The translations under genes and the position numbers were made by a program. This document shows, in pieces, positions 1 through 36,629 of a stretch of DNA of 64,000 bases. Under the pieces are notes generated by a model. It saw nothing but the letters and a program-made list of their open reading frames with translations. It searched no databases and was not told the DNA's origin. This DNA is from Ectocarpus siliculosus (lineage: Eukaryota; Sar; Phaeophyceae; Ectocarpales; Ectocarpaceae), in contig FN649759.1 in NCBI GenBank assembly GCA_000310025.1, forward strand, positions 567,799 to 631,798. The letters are read 5' to 3'. Within the stretch, counting starts at the first letter, position 1. Each line of letters starts with the position of its first letter.

Positions 1-1
1 G

Positions 2-25008
<25,007 letters not shown>

Positions 25009-27974
25009 TGAGTGTGGTGTGAGATAGGAGAGACCGTGTGTGAGATCGATGGCTGGCCGTGACATGTGAAGTTGTGGAATTTCATACAGTGACTCGCGGA
25101 CAACTTGTAATTTTTGCTTAAAACTTTCCAGCGCCTGATCAATCTATGTATTTGAACATATGACAGCCATATCGAGCAACAGGAAATGTTACCCCGCTAT
25201 TCCTCTGGAGTGTGCTGCAGTGAAATTGGACACGGGGCTCTTCATTGGTCCCTTTTTGCCCCATGCAACGCTTCATGAAGAATTGGCCAAGCCCGAATTA
25301 TCTCCCCCATAACTCAAGCTTAACCTTGCAAATTGGCTGCATGAGTCCGAGGCACATATACCGGCGCCACATATCGACGCCTTTGGGGGCGAACCACGCT
25401 GCAAATCCTGCGGGCAAAAATTTACTTACTACTGTAACTTGAATACTCGTGGTGTTACCTCTCACAGTTCAGGGTTAGACTTGTCTGTCTGCACGCCATT
25501 TTCTTTACTTTGCCATATTACAGAATAGCATTCAGTGTATGCTTCAACAGATGCACTGTGAGCCCAGTATCTGGCTGGCAGGTCTATTTCTCAACACTAC
25601 ACTCACCTCCTGTACAGACTTGTGACCCACCACACCGAACCAAGACACACTGAACTTCGTGCATCCTTACAGGGATTTTTTAGTCCAACACTTCCGGTCG
25701 GTTGGGGTATTTTCTCGAACGTGTACAATGTATGCATGTGTCCTCTTCTAATAGTTTTTTTTGCGAGAAGAGTGGCCCGTGCAGGGGTTCCCTTTTTGTT
25801 TTACAAAAAAAAGCTTATTTTAAGGGATTGTGTGCATGGTGTGTATGCGGGAAAAAACGGAACGATTTCGTGCCTAGCCGGTCCAAAAACGGGCCACGCT
25901 GGTCTGTCTGTCTGTCTGTCTGAGGTGCCTAAATATGCCAGCAGACTGGAGCCCATTTCACCACATCTAGGCACCAAATTGCAATCAAAGACTTGCGCAC
26001 AACGAGTAATATTTTGCCCGGGCTGTCCCAACTGCTACATTTTCATTCCGTGGTCGGTGCGTCGAGATAGCACAGCATCTTGCATCTGTGCAAAATATAC
26101 ACGTGGTATATAGGGTAACCGCTGGATTCCAGAGGGGTGATGCTCACGGGTTAGGGTTATCAGCTTTAACAAGTGATCAGGCAATATCGGGATTCCACGT
26201 GTTCGACTCCTCTTTTTACTTCGATCGAGCCCTGGATCTACCTCGGCAGGGGGTCACGTTCGACTTCAGTCACTATATTGTCGCGTTTCGTCTTGCGGAC
26301 GCCTCCAGCAGAACTTAACACGGCGGTTTGGTGAACGAGTGTAGAAACGCGCTCATGTTGGTCATTGAACGGCGGTTCGGCCATGCCGCGCAAGGTTGGA
26401 TCAGCTGGAAACAGCGGCGATCGACACTGAGGTGGCAATCAGCGTTCGAGACGGGCTGTATCTCGCTCAAAGAAAAGCGGAATACATTTGAAGGTTTCGC
26501 TTCAACTGCTATCGATGCTTCATGAAATGTTGCATATTATTTATGTAACCAGTTCAGATTGAAAAAAGAAATGCCACACTTAAACAGCAGCAAACCAGTT
26601 CGGAGGTGGTGTTCCAGGAGGAGTTGAGATATTATAGTATCAGATGACTGCCACGAAGAGTAAAGGAAGCGATTGACTCGACCTGATTCACTCCGCTGCT
26701 CCTCACGAGTTTCAACAACAGTCGTATGTTTCAGACGTTTCATTGTCCCAACACCACGCCGGGATTCACTCCCCCAACGACCAAATTGCAATTAATTTCG
26801 TCTAAGGGGCGACCAAGATACACAGGAGCTATGTAATTGAAAACACCTTGGGGAACTACTACTGTAGGCTGCATGAACTCTCCTGTAGACCAGTCCTGCG
26901 CGCAACACCATCGATCGTTTTACACGCTCTACATCCAACATAGTAAGTACAGCGGGGTTGGCAGAATTTGTGTCAACCGTTCCCATGTGTATGTTGGAAC
27001 AAGGATTACCCTATGGTTGCTAGACGCTCGCCTTGCCTTCGAAAGTAGATTCAAGGCAATGCACGTCTCCCGTATGTACCCGCCTTCGACGTCGCTGGGC
27101 GCGTGTGGCGAAAAGGGCCATTCCATAGGCTCTCTCGCAAAAGCCCCGTCACCACACAGATATGCTCGTGGTTTGTCACGATTTGACTTTCACGTTTTCA
27201 TGCCCTCCTTCCTTCAACAGCGTCATATCGCTAAATTTGCTCGATAACCTCAAACGCCTTTGTTGCACGTTTACGTTCGTCCAGTCGTCCGATTTCGAGG
27301 TATGGTCGGTTCTCAGCTAACGCTAGCAGTACTTGCACTCTCAAGGGAAAACGGTCTGCCCCCCCGTCCTTAAGAGATGCTCCATTCTTCATCTGTGTTT
27401 GCGGCATGAGGGCTGACCACGTCCAAGTCGATGGCATGGCGTGTTTCCTACAAAAAAACATAACGCGCCACAGACAATTCATGCCGTTCCATCGAAAACG
27501 CCAAGGTTTGTGGGTGAGGAAAAATACCCAACATGTCGCATCCACCCTTCCTTCCACTTTCCGCCCGAAGGACTTCCCAACGATAGGCAGAAGCGTCGCA
27601 CACCTTAGTGAAGCCTGACCTGTTTCCAGCGGGAACAACCGCAGCCTCCAATCAACGGACACAACAGCTTGTCTTCTTGCTCTCCGAAATAACATTGTAC
27701 GAGTTTAATCCCAAATGTGTGCCTGCCAGTGCTGCTGCTGTCGGACTCCACCCTCCAAACACGGGAGAGTGGTCCAGAAATGGAGATCAAGTCGTTCGCC
27801 AACACAAACAGATCTCAGACTGAATCGCGAACACGTCCCGTCCCACTTAATCACCGTTGTCAGCGAGTAATATCGTCCGATCCTATGCATACATCTGTGG
27901 TATCACGTGCTATCTGAATTCACGGCCAAAACGCATGCGCTTGAACTCAGCCGGCCGGCAACGCAGGTCGCCGC
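25009..27974. other. Intergenic region between TAF1 and the scaffold gap
   Basis: About 3 kb with no ORF I can support as a gene and no recognisable RNA gene. It should contain the TAF1 3' UTR. Composition is less GC-rich than the genes. One stretch (27448-27651, minus) may be a retroelement relic and is listed separately. Confidence 0.6.
27448..27651 (-). pseudogene. Possible retroelement RNase H-like relic
   Basis: The minus-strand frame reads VCDASAYRWEVL, then a gap, then SMERHELSVARYVFL. This loosely resembles retrotransposon RNase H, where an Asp in D-A-S begins strand 1 and a conserved Glu lies in the following E-L motif. The overlapping minus-strand frames 27231-27695 and 27605-27805 also stay open, as expected of a frameshifted coding relic. 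No reverse transcriptase motif (YxDD) is visible nearby, so this is a weak call. Confidence 0.25.
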
Positions 27975-28341
27975 AACCCCCCCCCCCCCCCCCCCCCCCC
28001 CGGCAAACCCCCCCCAAAAAATGGGGTTTTAATATTTCAAAAAAGGGGGGGGGGGGGGGAAACCCCCCCAAAAATAAAAAAAACCATTCCAATTTTTTGG
28101 GGGGAAATTTCTTTCAACCCCCCTTTTAAAAGGAATAATGGCAGGTTTCTTTTCCCAATTCCAAATTTTAACGTTTAAAATTTTTTTTTTTGAAAGGCAT
28201 GGGGGGAGGAGGAACCTTAAATAACCCAAAAAGGTCGAAATTTTTGGGTGAAATAAAAAGGATTTTTTTAAGAAAGGGGTTATAAAAATTTTTTTATAAA
28301 AAAAAAAATGTTTTTTTTTAATTTTAATGAATCTAAAAAGG
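27975..28341. other. Low-quality contig edge: degraded copy of the NMT 3' end
   Basis: After a (C)n tract at about 27978-28001 the sequence becomes homopolymer-rich (AAAAA, TTTTTT, GGGGGG). It can be followed base by base against 28480-28800: shared order of CAGTATTC-like, GGGGGG, CCAGTCC-like, CTTGGGGGG, GGCATGGGG and GAGGAGG blocks. It therefore looks like a poorly base-called read of the NMT final exon region placed left of the gap, not genuine unique sequence. Confidence 0.85.
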
Positions 28342-28441
28342 NNNNNNNNNNNNNNNNNNNNNNNNNNNNNNNNNNNNNNNNNNNNNNNNNNNNNNNNNNN
28401 NNNNNNNNNNNNNNNNNNNNNNNNNNNNNNNNNNNNNNNNN
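28342..28441. other. Scaffold gap of exactly 100 N
   Basis: Placeholder gap between two contigs. The duplicated flanks suggest the contigs overlap and the real gap is zero or negative. Confidence 0.99.
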
Positions 28442-28554
28442 AAGCGCGGGGGGGGAACCCCCCCCCCCCCCCCCCCCCCCTCCGGCCAACCCTCCCCGAA
28501 CAACTGCAGTTACAGTATTCGAAAAAGGGAGGGGGGGGGTGATACGCCCGCAAA

Positions 28555-28656
28555 CTATAGCAATACCAGTCCGACTTCTTGGGGGGTAATCTCCTTACAG
28601 CGCCAGTTGAACAGGTAGTACTGCAGGTGTCCATCCCCGATCCCGAACTTGAGCGT
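28555..28656 (-). other. NMT: NMT terminal exon with catalytic C-terminus
   Basis: The exon after CTCAG (minus strand) encodes [18 protein letters not shown] and ends VGLVLL then TAG at 28557-28555. In this family the C-terminal carboxylate acts as the catalytic base, so an intact end implies a working enzyme. The exon sits only about 115 nt from the N gap. Confidence 0.95.
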
Positions 28657-31600
28657 CTGAGATGTTTTGGTTCGGAGGGCATGGGGTGAGGAGGGACCAT
28701 GAATCAGCACAGATGGTCGGATATCTGGGGTGAAATGAACAGGGATTGGTGAAGGAAGGGTGCAGTAAAACTTTTTAGATCAAAAAAGCATGCATTTCGT
28801 TACTTTGCATGCATCGTACGAGGGCCAGCCTCCGTGAAGCTCACCGTGTCTAGACCTGGGGTACGGCGAGGAGCGTCATGATTCAAGCAAAATGGATTTT
28901 GAGACACAGACAGATTGTGCTCTTAGGAAATACAAAGCTGGCAAACTACCGGTTCAACATACGTACAGCGCTGTCAAGGAAGGCTTCTTGGGAGCAGGAC
29001 TACGGTACTGTTTGCGCACAAAATCCAAGCTACCCAACACATCTCCCTTACAAGATAAAGATACGGGTATCTGCAACAGGCGAGGAAATGCGAAGCAAGC
29101 ACGTGCCGTTGGTTCGCCATCCAACACAGACCACCGTATCAAGAAGGATCCAAACGTGTCCACATTCGCCTTTGCACAACACGCGTTATCGCTTTGTTGC
29201 AAAAACACGCGTGACCGCTTCGTTGCACAAATACGTACGTAGACGTGCTTCATGTTTTGCTCGTCTTGTGCGGGCAACAGGTCCTCGTTCCCGCTATAAG
29301 CTATATCAGGATTTGACCTGATATGTACTGACTTCTCCTGCATCTCTCGGACACATGGAACGTCTGACGTGTGGATTTGTGACACTCCCATGTGTCAATT
29401 CTGCAATATGGAATCAGCCCTTCTTGCGTTTACAGAGGTACGGTATCGTATGCCCAGGCTCAACCTCTTTCCGACCCCCGAGACCGGGTGAATGAAATAT
29501 GACGACCAGAGCGTGAGTGAAAAGCGTGAGTGAGGTAACGTGCAGTGACTCACCTGCAAGAACTCCTGGTTCTGCATCAGGTTGAGGGCGTTGAACACGT
29601 CCATGCCAAGGTTACGCGCCAGCACCAAGCTGTCTCGCATCAGCTCCGTCATCGTTACCTGCGAAAATCAAGACAAACGTGACACCTGATATGAATATCG
29701 TGTCGCTGTGCCGACCAACCCCGGTACAAACCATGGGTCGAAGAACGACTCCCCATTCAACACCACCATTTCGACCGAACCGTATCCAAAGCAGCGTCGA
29801 GAGTTTAGAACGCCGCCAAATCAAACGGGTGTGTAGCAGGGCGTGCCTACGATTTTCCGCGCCGCCTTGCGGTGGTCGTGACGATGTACATGGAGCTCCC
29901 CGTCCCAAACCTCGCCTTGAAGTACGGTTTAGTCTACACCGATGCGACATGAGGGACAAGCCTGGTTATCTTGTCAAATATTCTGCAATGGTTGGTGGTG
30001 GTGCTGTTGTTGCTGTTGTTGTGCTCGCACTTCCTTACCGTGGTGGCGACGTTGTAGAAGGAGTACGCCGCGTTAAGCGTACGATGCTTCGCGTGCCCAA
30101 TCACCGTAGACGGCAGGTGGTAGAAGCTGCACATATCCGTCACCTGAGTCGTTGAGTGGTAGATACCGAAAACAACTGCAGATGTTACACCGTGGTTGTG
30201 TTCACAGCACTGAAAGGAGGAATAGCAGCTGTAAAGGGAAAGAGCAGCCGTGTGGTCGCGGTCATGTTGCCCCCGAACTCGAGAGCGGGTTTGTCAGTTA
30301 GTTGTAGCAGCCCGCCGCTACCTCGTTCGCCGAGGACCCCAAACGGGGACACGAAAACGGCTTGAAAGAGGGCGTACCATGCAGTCCGAACCACACCGCC
30401 AAGATCGGAAACGAAAGCAACAGAAGAGCGTGGGCAGAAGAGCGTGGGTAGCGCAGGCCACGGGCACGCCACATTGCAACAGAAAGATATGAGGCGAGGG
30501 CAGCATCGCGTCCCTCTCTATCCCGTACGCAACACGGCCTTGCCCCTTGGGTGGGCAGGTTACCTTCCCGTTTCTGTCCTTCACCACGAAGCAGTCCACC
30601 ACCCCTTCCCTCGGCAGCAGCCAGTGCGCGAATTCCTCCTCGCTGAGCTGAGGTGCCAGCTTGAACTGCTCCAGGTACTTGCTAAGGAGGGCGTGGGCGG
30701 ACGGCACATCCTCCGGCTGCATCGCAGATACGTCTTTTCCATTTTGCAGTGGCGGTCCAATCGTGTACCGTCAGTCGACGCCACCGCACGAAAAGCAGTG
30801 ATGCCGTAGGCGATTGCCGTTGCAGCAAGTTCATTCGCCACGCCGGTCGTAAGGGGGCGAGGGGGGTTTCAGTCAGAAACGAGTGGCATGGTTGCAGGGG
30901 TCTCTCGGTGCAGGCAAACTCACGACAGACGGGAGCTTCACACACACCCAGAGCCTCCACCCTTTGCAAGATGGGTGGAACGGGGCTACTAACGTCGAAA
31001 GACACCCGAAGGCATTTGGGTGCGCATGTATCGGCAGCTGTCTGCACCCGTTGGGAATCCGTTCGTTCTCGCCCTCGTGACAACACACATGGTGAACACA
31101 CATACGAATTCGCCGCTGTGCTGCAGTCACTCACTGGCGCTGTTGGTGTTGTCTGGTAGCTTGTACAGCTTCATTGTTCTCGCCATGGTCATGCGGTTCG
31201 CCAAACGGCTGAAGCCCACCTGTGAATCAAAGTGGACGTGATCGACAACCGCCATACACGCAACACAGGGCACGATTGGCAAAAGCACACAACAGCATAC
31301 TTGGCAAACAAACCAAAAGACGCCGGCAACGGAGAGCACAAACGACTATAATTAGAGTCCAGCAAAGACGAAGCACTGCGACGTTCATATTGCACATCAA
31401 CACCCTCACGGGTCGACTGATCCGGCATGCTAGGGAGGCCATGCGCAACACACCACGCCGACAGCATTCAAAACAAGGAGGGGAACACACGCGGCCAAAC
31501 CGTGAGAAAAACGATGCGAATGCATACTTACCTCGATGAGTTTCTTTGGGTTGAGGGAGCGGTGGTAATACCGGCAACACGCCAGTGGGGTCGGAAGAAC

Positions 31601-34600
31601 AACCCCCGCCGTATACACCGCCTAGTTCCGCGCAAAATAGAGACAAGGGCGGGCGGCGGGCGGAGGTAGGAGAGCACAGGGTCTCAAGAGTCAGGGAGTG
31701 ACATCTCACCGGGCCGGGTGCGAAACACATTTGCGTGCTCTTCAACAAACACAAGTACCATCTCTGTTTCCCCAACAACAACATCTACAAAGAATTCAAA
31801 GATCGTAGTCAGGGGTGGAGCAAACACGACGAGATACTGCACACAGAAACAACACCTCTCCATAGAATACCATCACCTTGAGAGGGCGGCAAACACTTAC
31901 GCAGCACACGAAACAACCTCGTGCGCAGCACAACGCGCCACGGCACGCAAACAGGAAACACAAACACGCACACATCAGAGGGTGGTCGTTCTACACAAAA
32001 AAAGGCGGTGAAGTCACTCCAAAAGACAAAGTAGACATACATGCATGGACCGGCGACCTCAACAAAAGCAGCCGCCCCTCACTTCAGTCAATCACGCAAC
32101 TGTGTGCTCGCAGCACGTGAAACAATGCTGCTGCGACGCGACTTCTTTCAGACGCCGCCATCACGCCTCGTTTCGGCGGTTTATGACAGGTGGCTGAACG
32201 TTTAATTCTGCCACTAATCTCGACTCCTTCGTATCACAGAAAACAAAATGCATTCAAACGTACGTATGTACATACCTGCCACACGCCCATCCTGTTGACC
32301 CGGCGAGTGATCTCCTTGATGAGCACCGGCGCCAGCCTCTTGGCCCTGAGCTTCTTGTGCACGCACAGGAAGTTAATCTCCACCGTCTTGATCGAAGAGC
32401 CCATCACCCGCATCCTGATTGATCATGATGATCATGAATGATTTAACGCCACACTAAATCCATGCAACAAGCGTCTTGATCATCGATGTCAACAATTTCG
32501 ATCCAAGAGTCCGGTACCCCCATCCTGATCATGAATGACAAACTATTACACCCAATCCATGCTACAAGACGTCTTCATCATCGAAGTGAACAATTTCGAT
32601 CGAAAAATCTATCACCCCCCTCCCGACCATGACAAAATGCCACACCCAATCAATTCAACAAGGCGTCTTGATCATCGACGTCAAGAACATGTCAAGACAG
32701 ACGAACAATTCAGCATTGTTGACAAAGCACACACATTGTTGGTACTTACACAGCGCAGCCAATCCACCACTACGGAGCCCCCCAGGGTCTCAGAAACAAA
32801 CCACCAACCAATCCTTTCACGTCCGTGAAACCAATGACACGGCGAAGAGAAAACACCTTCCAAACTGTTTGCCGCCATGTCTAAAAGGACACAAACATTG
32901 ATAAGGAGATCATATGCAAATGTGCAACGTATCATCCTCCTAGAAACGCAAAAAAAAAGCAGCGGATTGAAGCTGAAAAAAAGACTGCACGGATGAGTTA
33001 ATGGTATGCACGGCAGAGGTCAAGGCAAGCTGAGAGCACCACACGACAAGACACGACAGGACTCACTGTGTGGGCACGGCCGTGATGAGACCCATCAGTT
33101 TCCCCTTCGAGCTCCGCACCCCCACGTGCAGCTCCGCCGAGTACCCTGCGTTGTTCATCAAGCGGCGACACGGGTCCCTTGTCGACGGCACATACTTTCG
33201 CTGCAACGTGAAGGATGTAGTGATCGGTGCGGCGAGATAGGTACCTGTCGCTGTGACTCAGGGAAAGCCACACTCGAAGCAGCAGGGCAACTACAGCAGT
33301 GTACCGGTGCCGCACAGAAAAGAATAAGCCGTGTGCAACACAGCGTGCCCTTAATAGTGGTTTCCTTGAGAGTCCCGACATGAGCAGAGTCCACAAAGCT
33401 TCCTATCCCGTTTCTCCCACCGGTTTTACATTCCAGTCGATAAGAGACGAATACCCGTTCCAGCCGTATCAAGGGGACACACTTGTCTCCCGAAGAACGA
33501 TAAACAAACAATCGCGAGCGGGTAATCACTCGCAAACTAATCCCTCGTCACACGCTCCGGCGTTTCTCACCAGGGGGCGTTAACGCCCATCGTAGGAACT
33601 CCTTCGAGTAGTCGAACCGGAACATGTTGTCGTCATCCTCCACGTAGTTCTCCGACAGGAGGGTGTAAACCTCCTGCAAGGCGCGTAATCAAGCAACAAT
33701 CGACGGAAAGGCGGTGTTTACACAAGCGGCAAGAGCGGTGGGACATGGCATGCGCGTCGGTCGTACCGGCAGCAGCACCGCCAAATACAAACACAAAAAA
33801 ATTGTTCGAACTCGACAGAATGCACCAAATACGACAGTCCCGCGCTCGCCATGTATCCGCGTTTTCGATATCGTAGAAGCATATTACCGGCTGAGAAACG
33901 GCCGAATTTTCCATCTGTGAGCTAACATCTGGTTGGCCGTATGCAGCAAGACTCGTTTCTACACAGCGCAAGCGCCAGTCCAACTGATCATGGACGTATG
34001 ACCACCTCACAAGGTAAAAAAACGCGCGTGCCATGCCCAGAAACACTTTATCAACCACACCGCCACCCCGGACGCGAAACGCTGACAACACCACCAGTGG
34101 GTGGCTTCTCGACCGTCCCGTAAAATGACCCCCCTTCTGTTCAAACCAACTCTACGATAGTTCGACAATGAAGGCGGTGTGTCTTTAGTTACCCAGACAT
34201 GTTGACGGTAGACATTCTGCACTCCCGACTGCCCGCCAAGCGCATGAGGCGCTACCCAAAACCTGAGCGCCGAAACACACGCAACCATCCAACACAACAG
34301 CAGTACCTCCGCTTCGGCGGCATCCATGACGTCAACATGGCACCACTCGAACCCAGGAGGCATATTGTACGGCTCGGGCTTGACGTCGTCGATGGTTTTG
34401 GTCTCGATCTCCCCTGGCTCTTCCGGCTCCTCCCCCGGCTTCTTCATCGGCTGTGTGTCCCAAAACCTTCGCGGGGTGTAGTAAAAACCACGGTCGGGCG
34501 AGAAACCGTACCATAAAACCATGGGAAATTCCATGGCAATGTAGTTGGTGTCCGACTGTCAAAGGAACGCCCATGACGACAACTTGCAGGCCTTGCGTGT

Positions 34601-36629
34601 TTGGGCGTACATATGCATTTGGTGGTATGCTTCGTATAGGGTTGATCGACTGAACTGGGGGCAAACAAACAACTCGCAGTTTTTGCGTGTTTGGTAGGCG
34701 TAGATGCAAGTACGTGTCAAGGCCTGCTTCCTAACAGACGTTTTCGGGAAGAGTTGAAGAACAATTTTGAAAGTCAAGTACTGCAGCTGTAGCGCCGGAA
34801 AGAACGGTCCAGGGATTGAGCCAGCGAAACGTGATCTCGAAATAGGTTGTCATGCATCCCATAAGGCGAGAGGCCCCGGGGGATGCAATTCAGGACGCAC
34901 GCCCGGCTATGTCTCGCCCCAAATGCGTTTCCGCTGCTACTCCAGTTGATTCATACACAGATTCGTAGGGGGGAATGAAAAGCTAGATGCCCCAATAACC
35001 AACAGTCCGGGGAAGAAAATTCAGTGTGTCCCAGTCCAACCGGTCGTTTTCCTTTGTATGTACCGGTAGTGCGTCCAGGCTTGGATTGCAGCCCGTGGGT
35101 TCTTTCGCACGAGGTATGTAGCAGCGCACCTGCGGGCCTTCACATCCGCGTTAGGCTCTTTTCCCTGGGGGATAGCGTCGTTTCGGATTACTACTGTTCT
35201 CCGCCGTCTCTCTGTGTGACTGCATGTGTGATCGTTTCCGACACGATGAAAGGGTTGATCATCTGTTCGAACGTATCGTAGGTTTCTCACCCACGACACC
35301 TCTGAGAACCCCGTGCTTCACACCCTTGACGACCTGAGCACCGGAAACAAGCGCCAACTGCAAGGCTTGATGTATCACGCATGATTAGTGCAAGTCCGGC
35401 TCAGGCGCACACAAACCCGGGCTTCTGCCGAATGAATTGTTCACCAGCATGTAGAACAGAACATTAATACCATTATATTATTCTGTCTGGCCTCATGAAT
35501 CGAGTGGTGGGGTCGGAGTGGTATCGATCTTCTTTGACTGGCATGTCACCTACCTTGGCAAAGCCGGAGGTGAGTAAGTCGTGTTGAGCCGGAGGTGAAT
35601 AAGTCGTGTTGCTATGCACCGCCGCGTGTGTGGTTCTGGGTCTCATCTATTTGTCACGATATCAGATATATTTAACATGTGGTATGCATGCCCTATTGGG
35701 TGTGTATGTATGTACACAATCTTTAGTGCAGCGTGGTTACAGTCGCTGCCACCACGGAAAGTGTCCTCATGAGAGGTCCTGAGGTAAGAAAGAACGATTT
35801 GCATTATATCTCAACAGATGTGAAGAACCATCCAGCATCATGAGTGCGCGATAGTTGAAGACCCATCACGCTGGTGAAAGGCAGTCTCAGTTCGTGATGC
35901 CTGCACGTACCGCCTCTCGCACACAAGGAGTCTGTCTACACAGATAGCCAATTGGCAAAGCGAATACACAATGTGCTCTCGAAACCCAGCCACATCCACC
36001 ACCTCCCACCCTCTCTCTGCATTTGGCCCGCTACAGTATTGTCATTTCGCTCACTTGTGCTCCTTAGGCCCCTTGCTCGCCGCCGCCGCCCCCGCCCTAG
36101 CCAACGCGCTCTCTATCTGCTGCTTCTTCAGCATTCGCAGGATATCCGCCCCGTTCGACATGGCGCTAGCGCTAGCACCGGCACCAGCGCTGGTTCCCCC
36201 CCCATCGCTGCTGCCAAGCGCGGCTACTGTGTCGCCCCCGCCGCCCCCAGCAGCCGCTTGTTGATCGCCCCCGTTCTCCCCTCTAGCTGCTGCGTCGCCA
36301 TCGGCAGCTGCAGCTGTTGCACCATTCGCTCCTGCTGCCGAGCTGCTATTCCCTGCCCCTGCATCCTCTCCTCCGGGCTTGGCTGCTGCTGCTGCCGCCG
36401 CCGCCGCCGCGTTCGCCTTCTTCCTGTTCTTCTTCTTCTTGTTCTTGCTGCTGGAGGAAGAGGAGGCAGTCGTATGCTCTTCGGCGGCAGCATTGCTGGT
36501 GGCGGCGGTGTCGCCGACAACGGCAGCCGTAGCAGCAGCAGCAGACGTATCACTGTCCGCCGCAGGTGAAGCTACGGTCGCCGCTCCGATCGGCGGTGCG
36601 GCTGCCGCCTTCCCGTTGGTCTCCGACAT
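28555..36629 (-). CDS. NMT: Glycylpeptide N-tetradecanoyltransferase (N-myristoyltransferase)
   Basis: NMT transfers myristate from myristoyl-CoA to N-terminal glycines of cytosolic proteins. Eleven exons (minus strand): 36629-36055, 34466-34307, 33673-33571, 33145-33067, 32414-32276, 31621-31532, 31219-31135, 30733-30564, 30143-30039, 29658-29554, 28656-28555. They sum to 1,713 nt (570 aa plus stop) and every phase agrees. Motifs in order: [142 protein letters not shown] and the C-terminal VGLVLL. Human NMT1 is 496 aa; the excess is the N-terminus. The ATG at 36629 is preferred. An in-frame ATG at 36743 would add 38 unlikely Cys-rich residues. The gene is convergent with TAF1. Confidence 0.97.
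29554..34466 (-). other. NMT: NMT catalytic core exons 2-10
   Basis: These exons hold the two GNAT-like halves. The backbone-amide oxyanion hole of the family falls in the F-L of the [11 protein letters not shown] motif (exon at 32414-32276). The alignment to human NMT1 is collinear. For example, the LYKLP...SAMQPEDVP join between 31135 and 30733 has the same length as in human, which confirms the exon 8 acceptor at 30734. The exon 4 acceptor at 33146 was chosen over upstream open sequence because it gives ALTPPG followed by [10 protein letters not shown], matching the family. Confidence 0.94.
32276..32705. repeat. About 105-bp tandem repeat covering the NMT exon 5 acceptor
   Basis: Three diverged units (about 32390-32500, 32500-32608 and 32608-32705) share ATCGAAGAG/ATCCAAGAG, CCCATCCTGATCATGAATGA, a CCACACCCAATC-like block and AAGNCGTCTTGATCATCGA. 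The first unit starts inside NMT exon 5 (32414-32276) and includes its 3' splice site, so the intron carries extra copies of that site. Confidence 0.8.
36055..36629 (-). other. NMT: NMT exon 1: Ala/Gly-rich, Lys-block N-terminus
   Basis: This 191-codon exon starts [13 protein letters not shown] and is dominated by Ala, Gly, Ser and Asp. [11 protein letters not shown] block at about residue 65 is followed by an Ala10 run, then [17 protein letters not shown] just before the catalytic domain. A lysine block in this place is typical of animal NMTs and is linked to ribosome association (family knowledge). The final AA joins the G at 34466 to encode Lys before FWDTQP. The antisense strand is also open here (35952-36569) because of the GCN repeats; that ORF is spurious. 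Confidence 0.9.

Noticed and set aside
28878-29321. ORFs of 116-147 residues between NMT exons 10 and 11
   Set aside because: They lie in an NMT intron on the opposite strand, with no motif or codon pattern of a gene.
35952-36569. A plus-strand Ser/Cys/Arg-rich ORF
   Set aside because: It is antisense to NMT exon 1; the GCN repeats keep all frames open.
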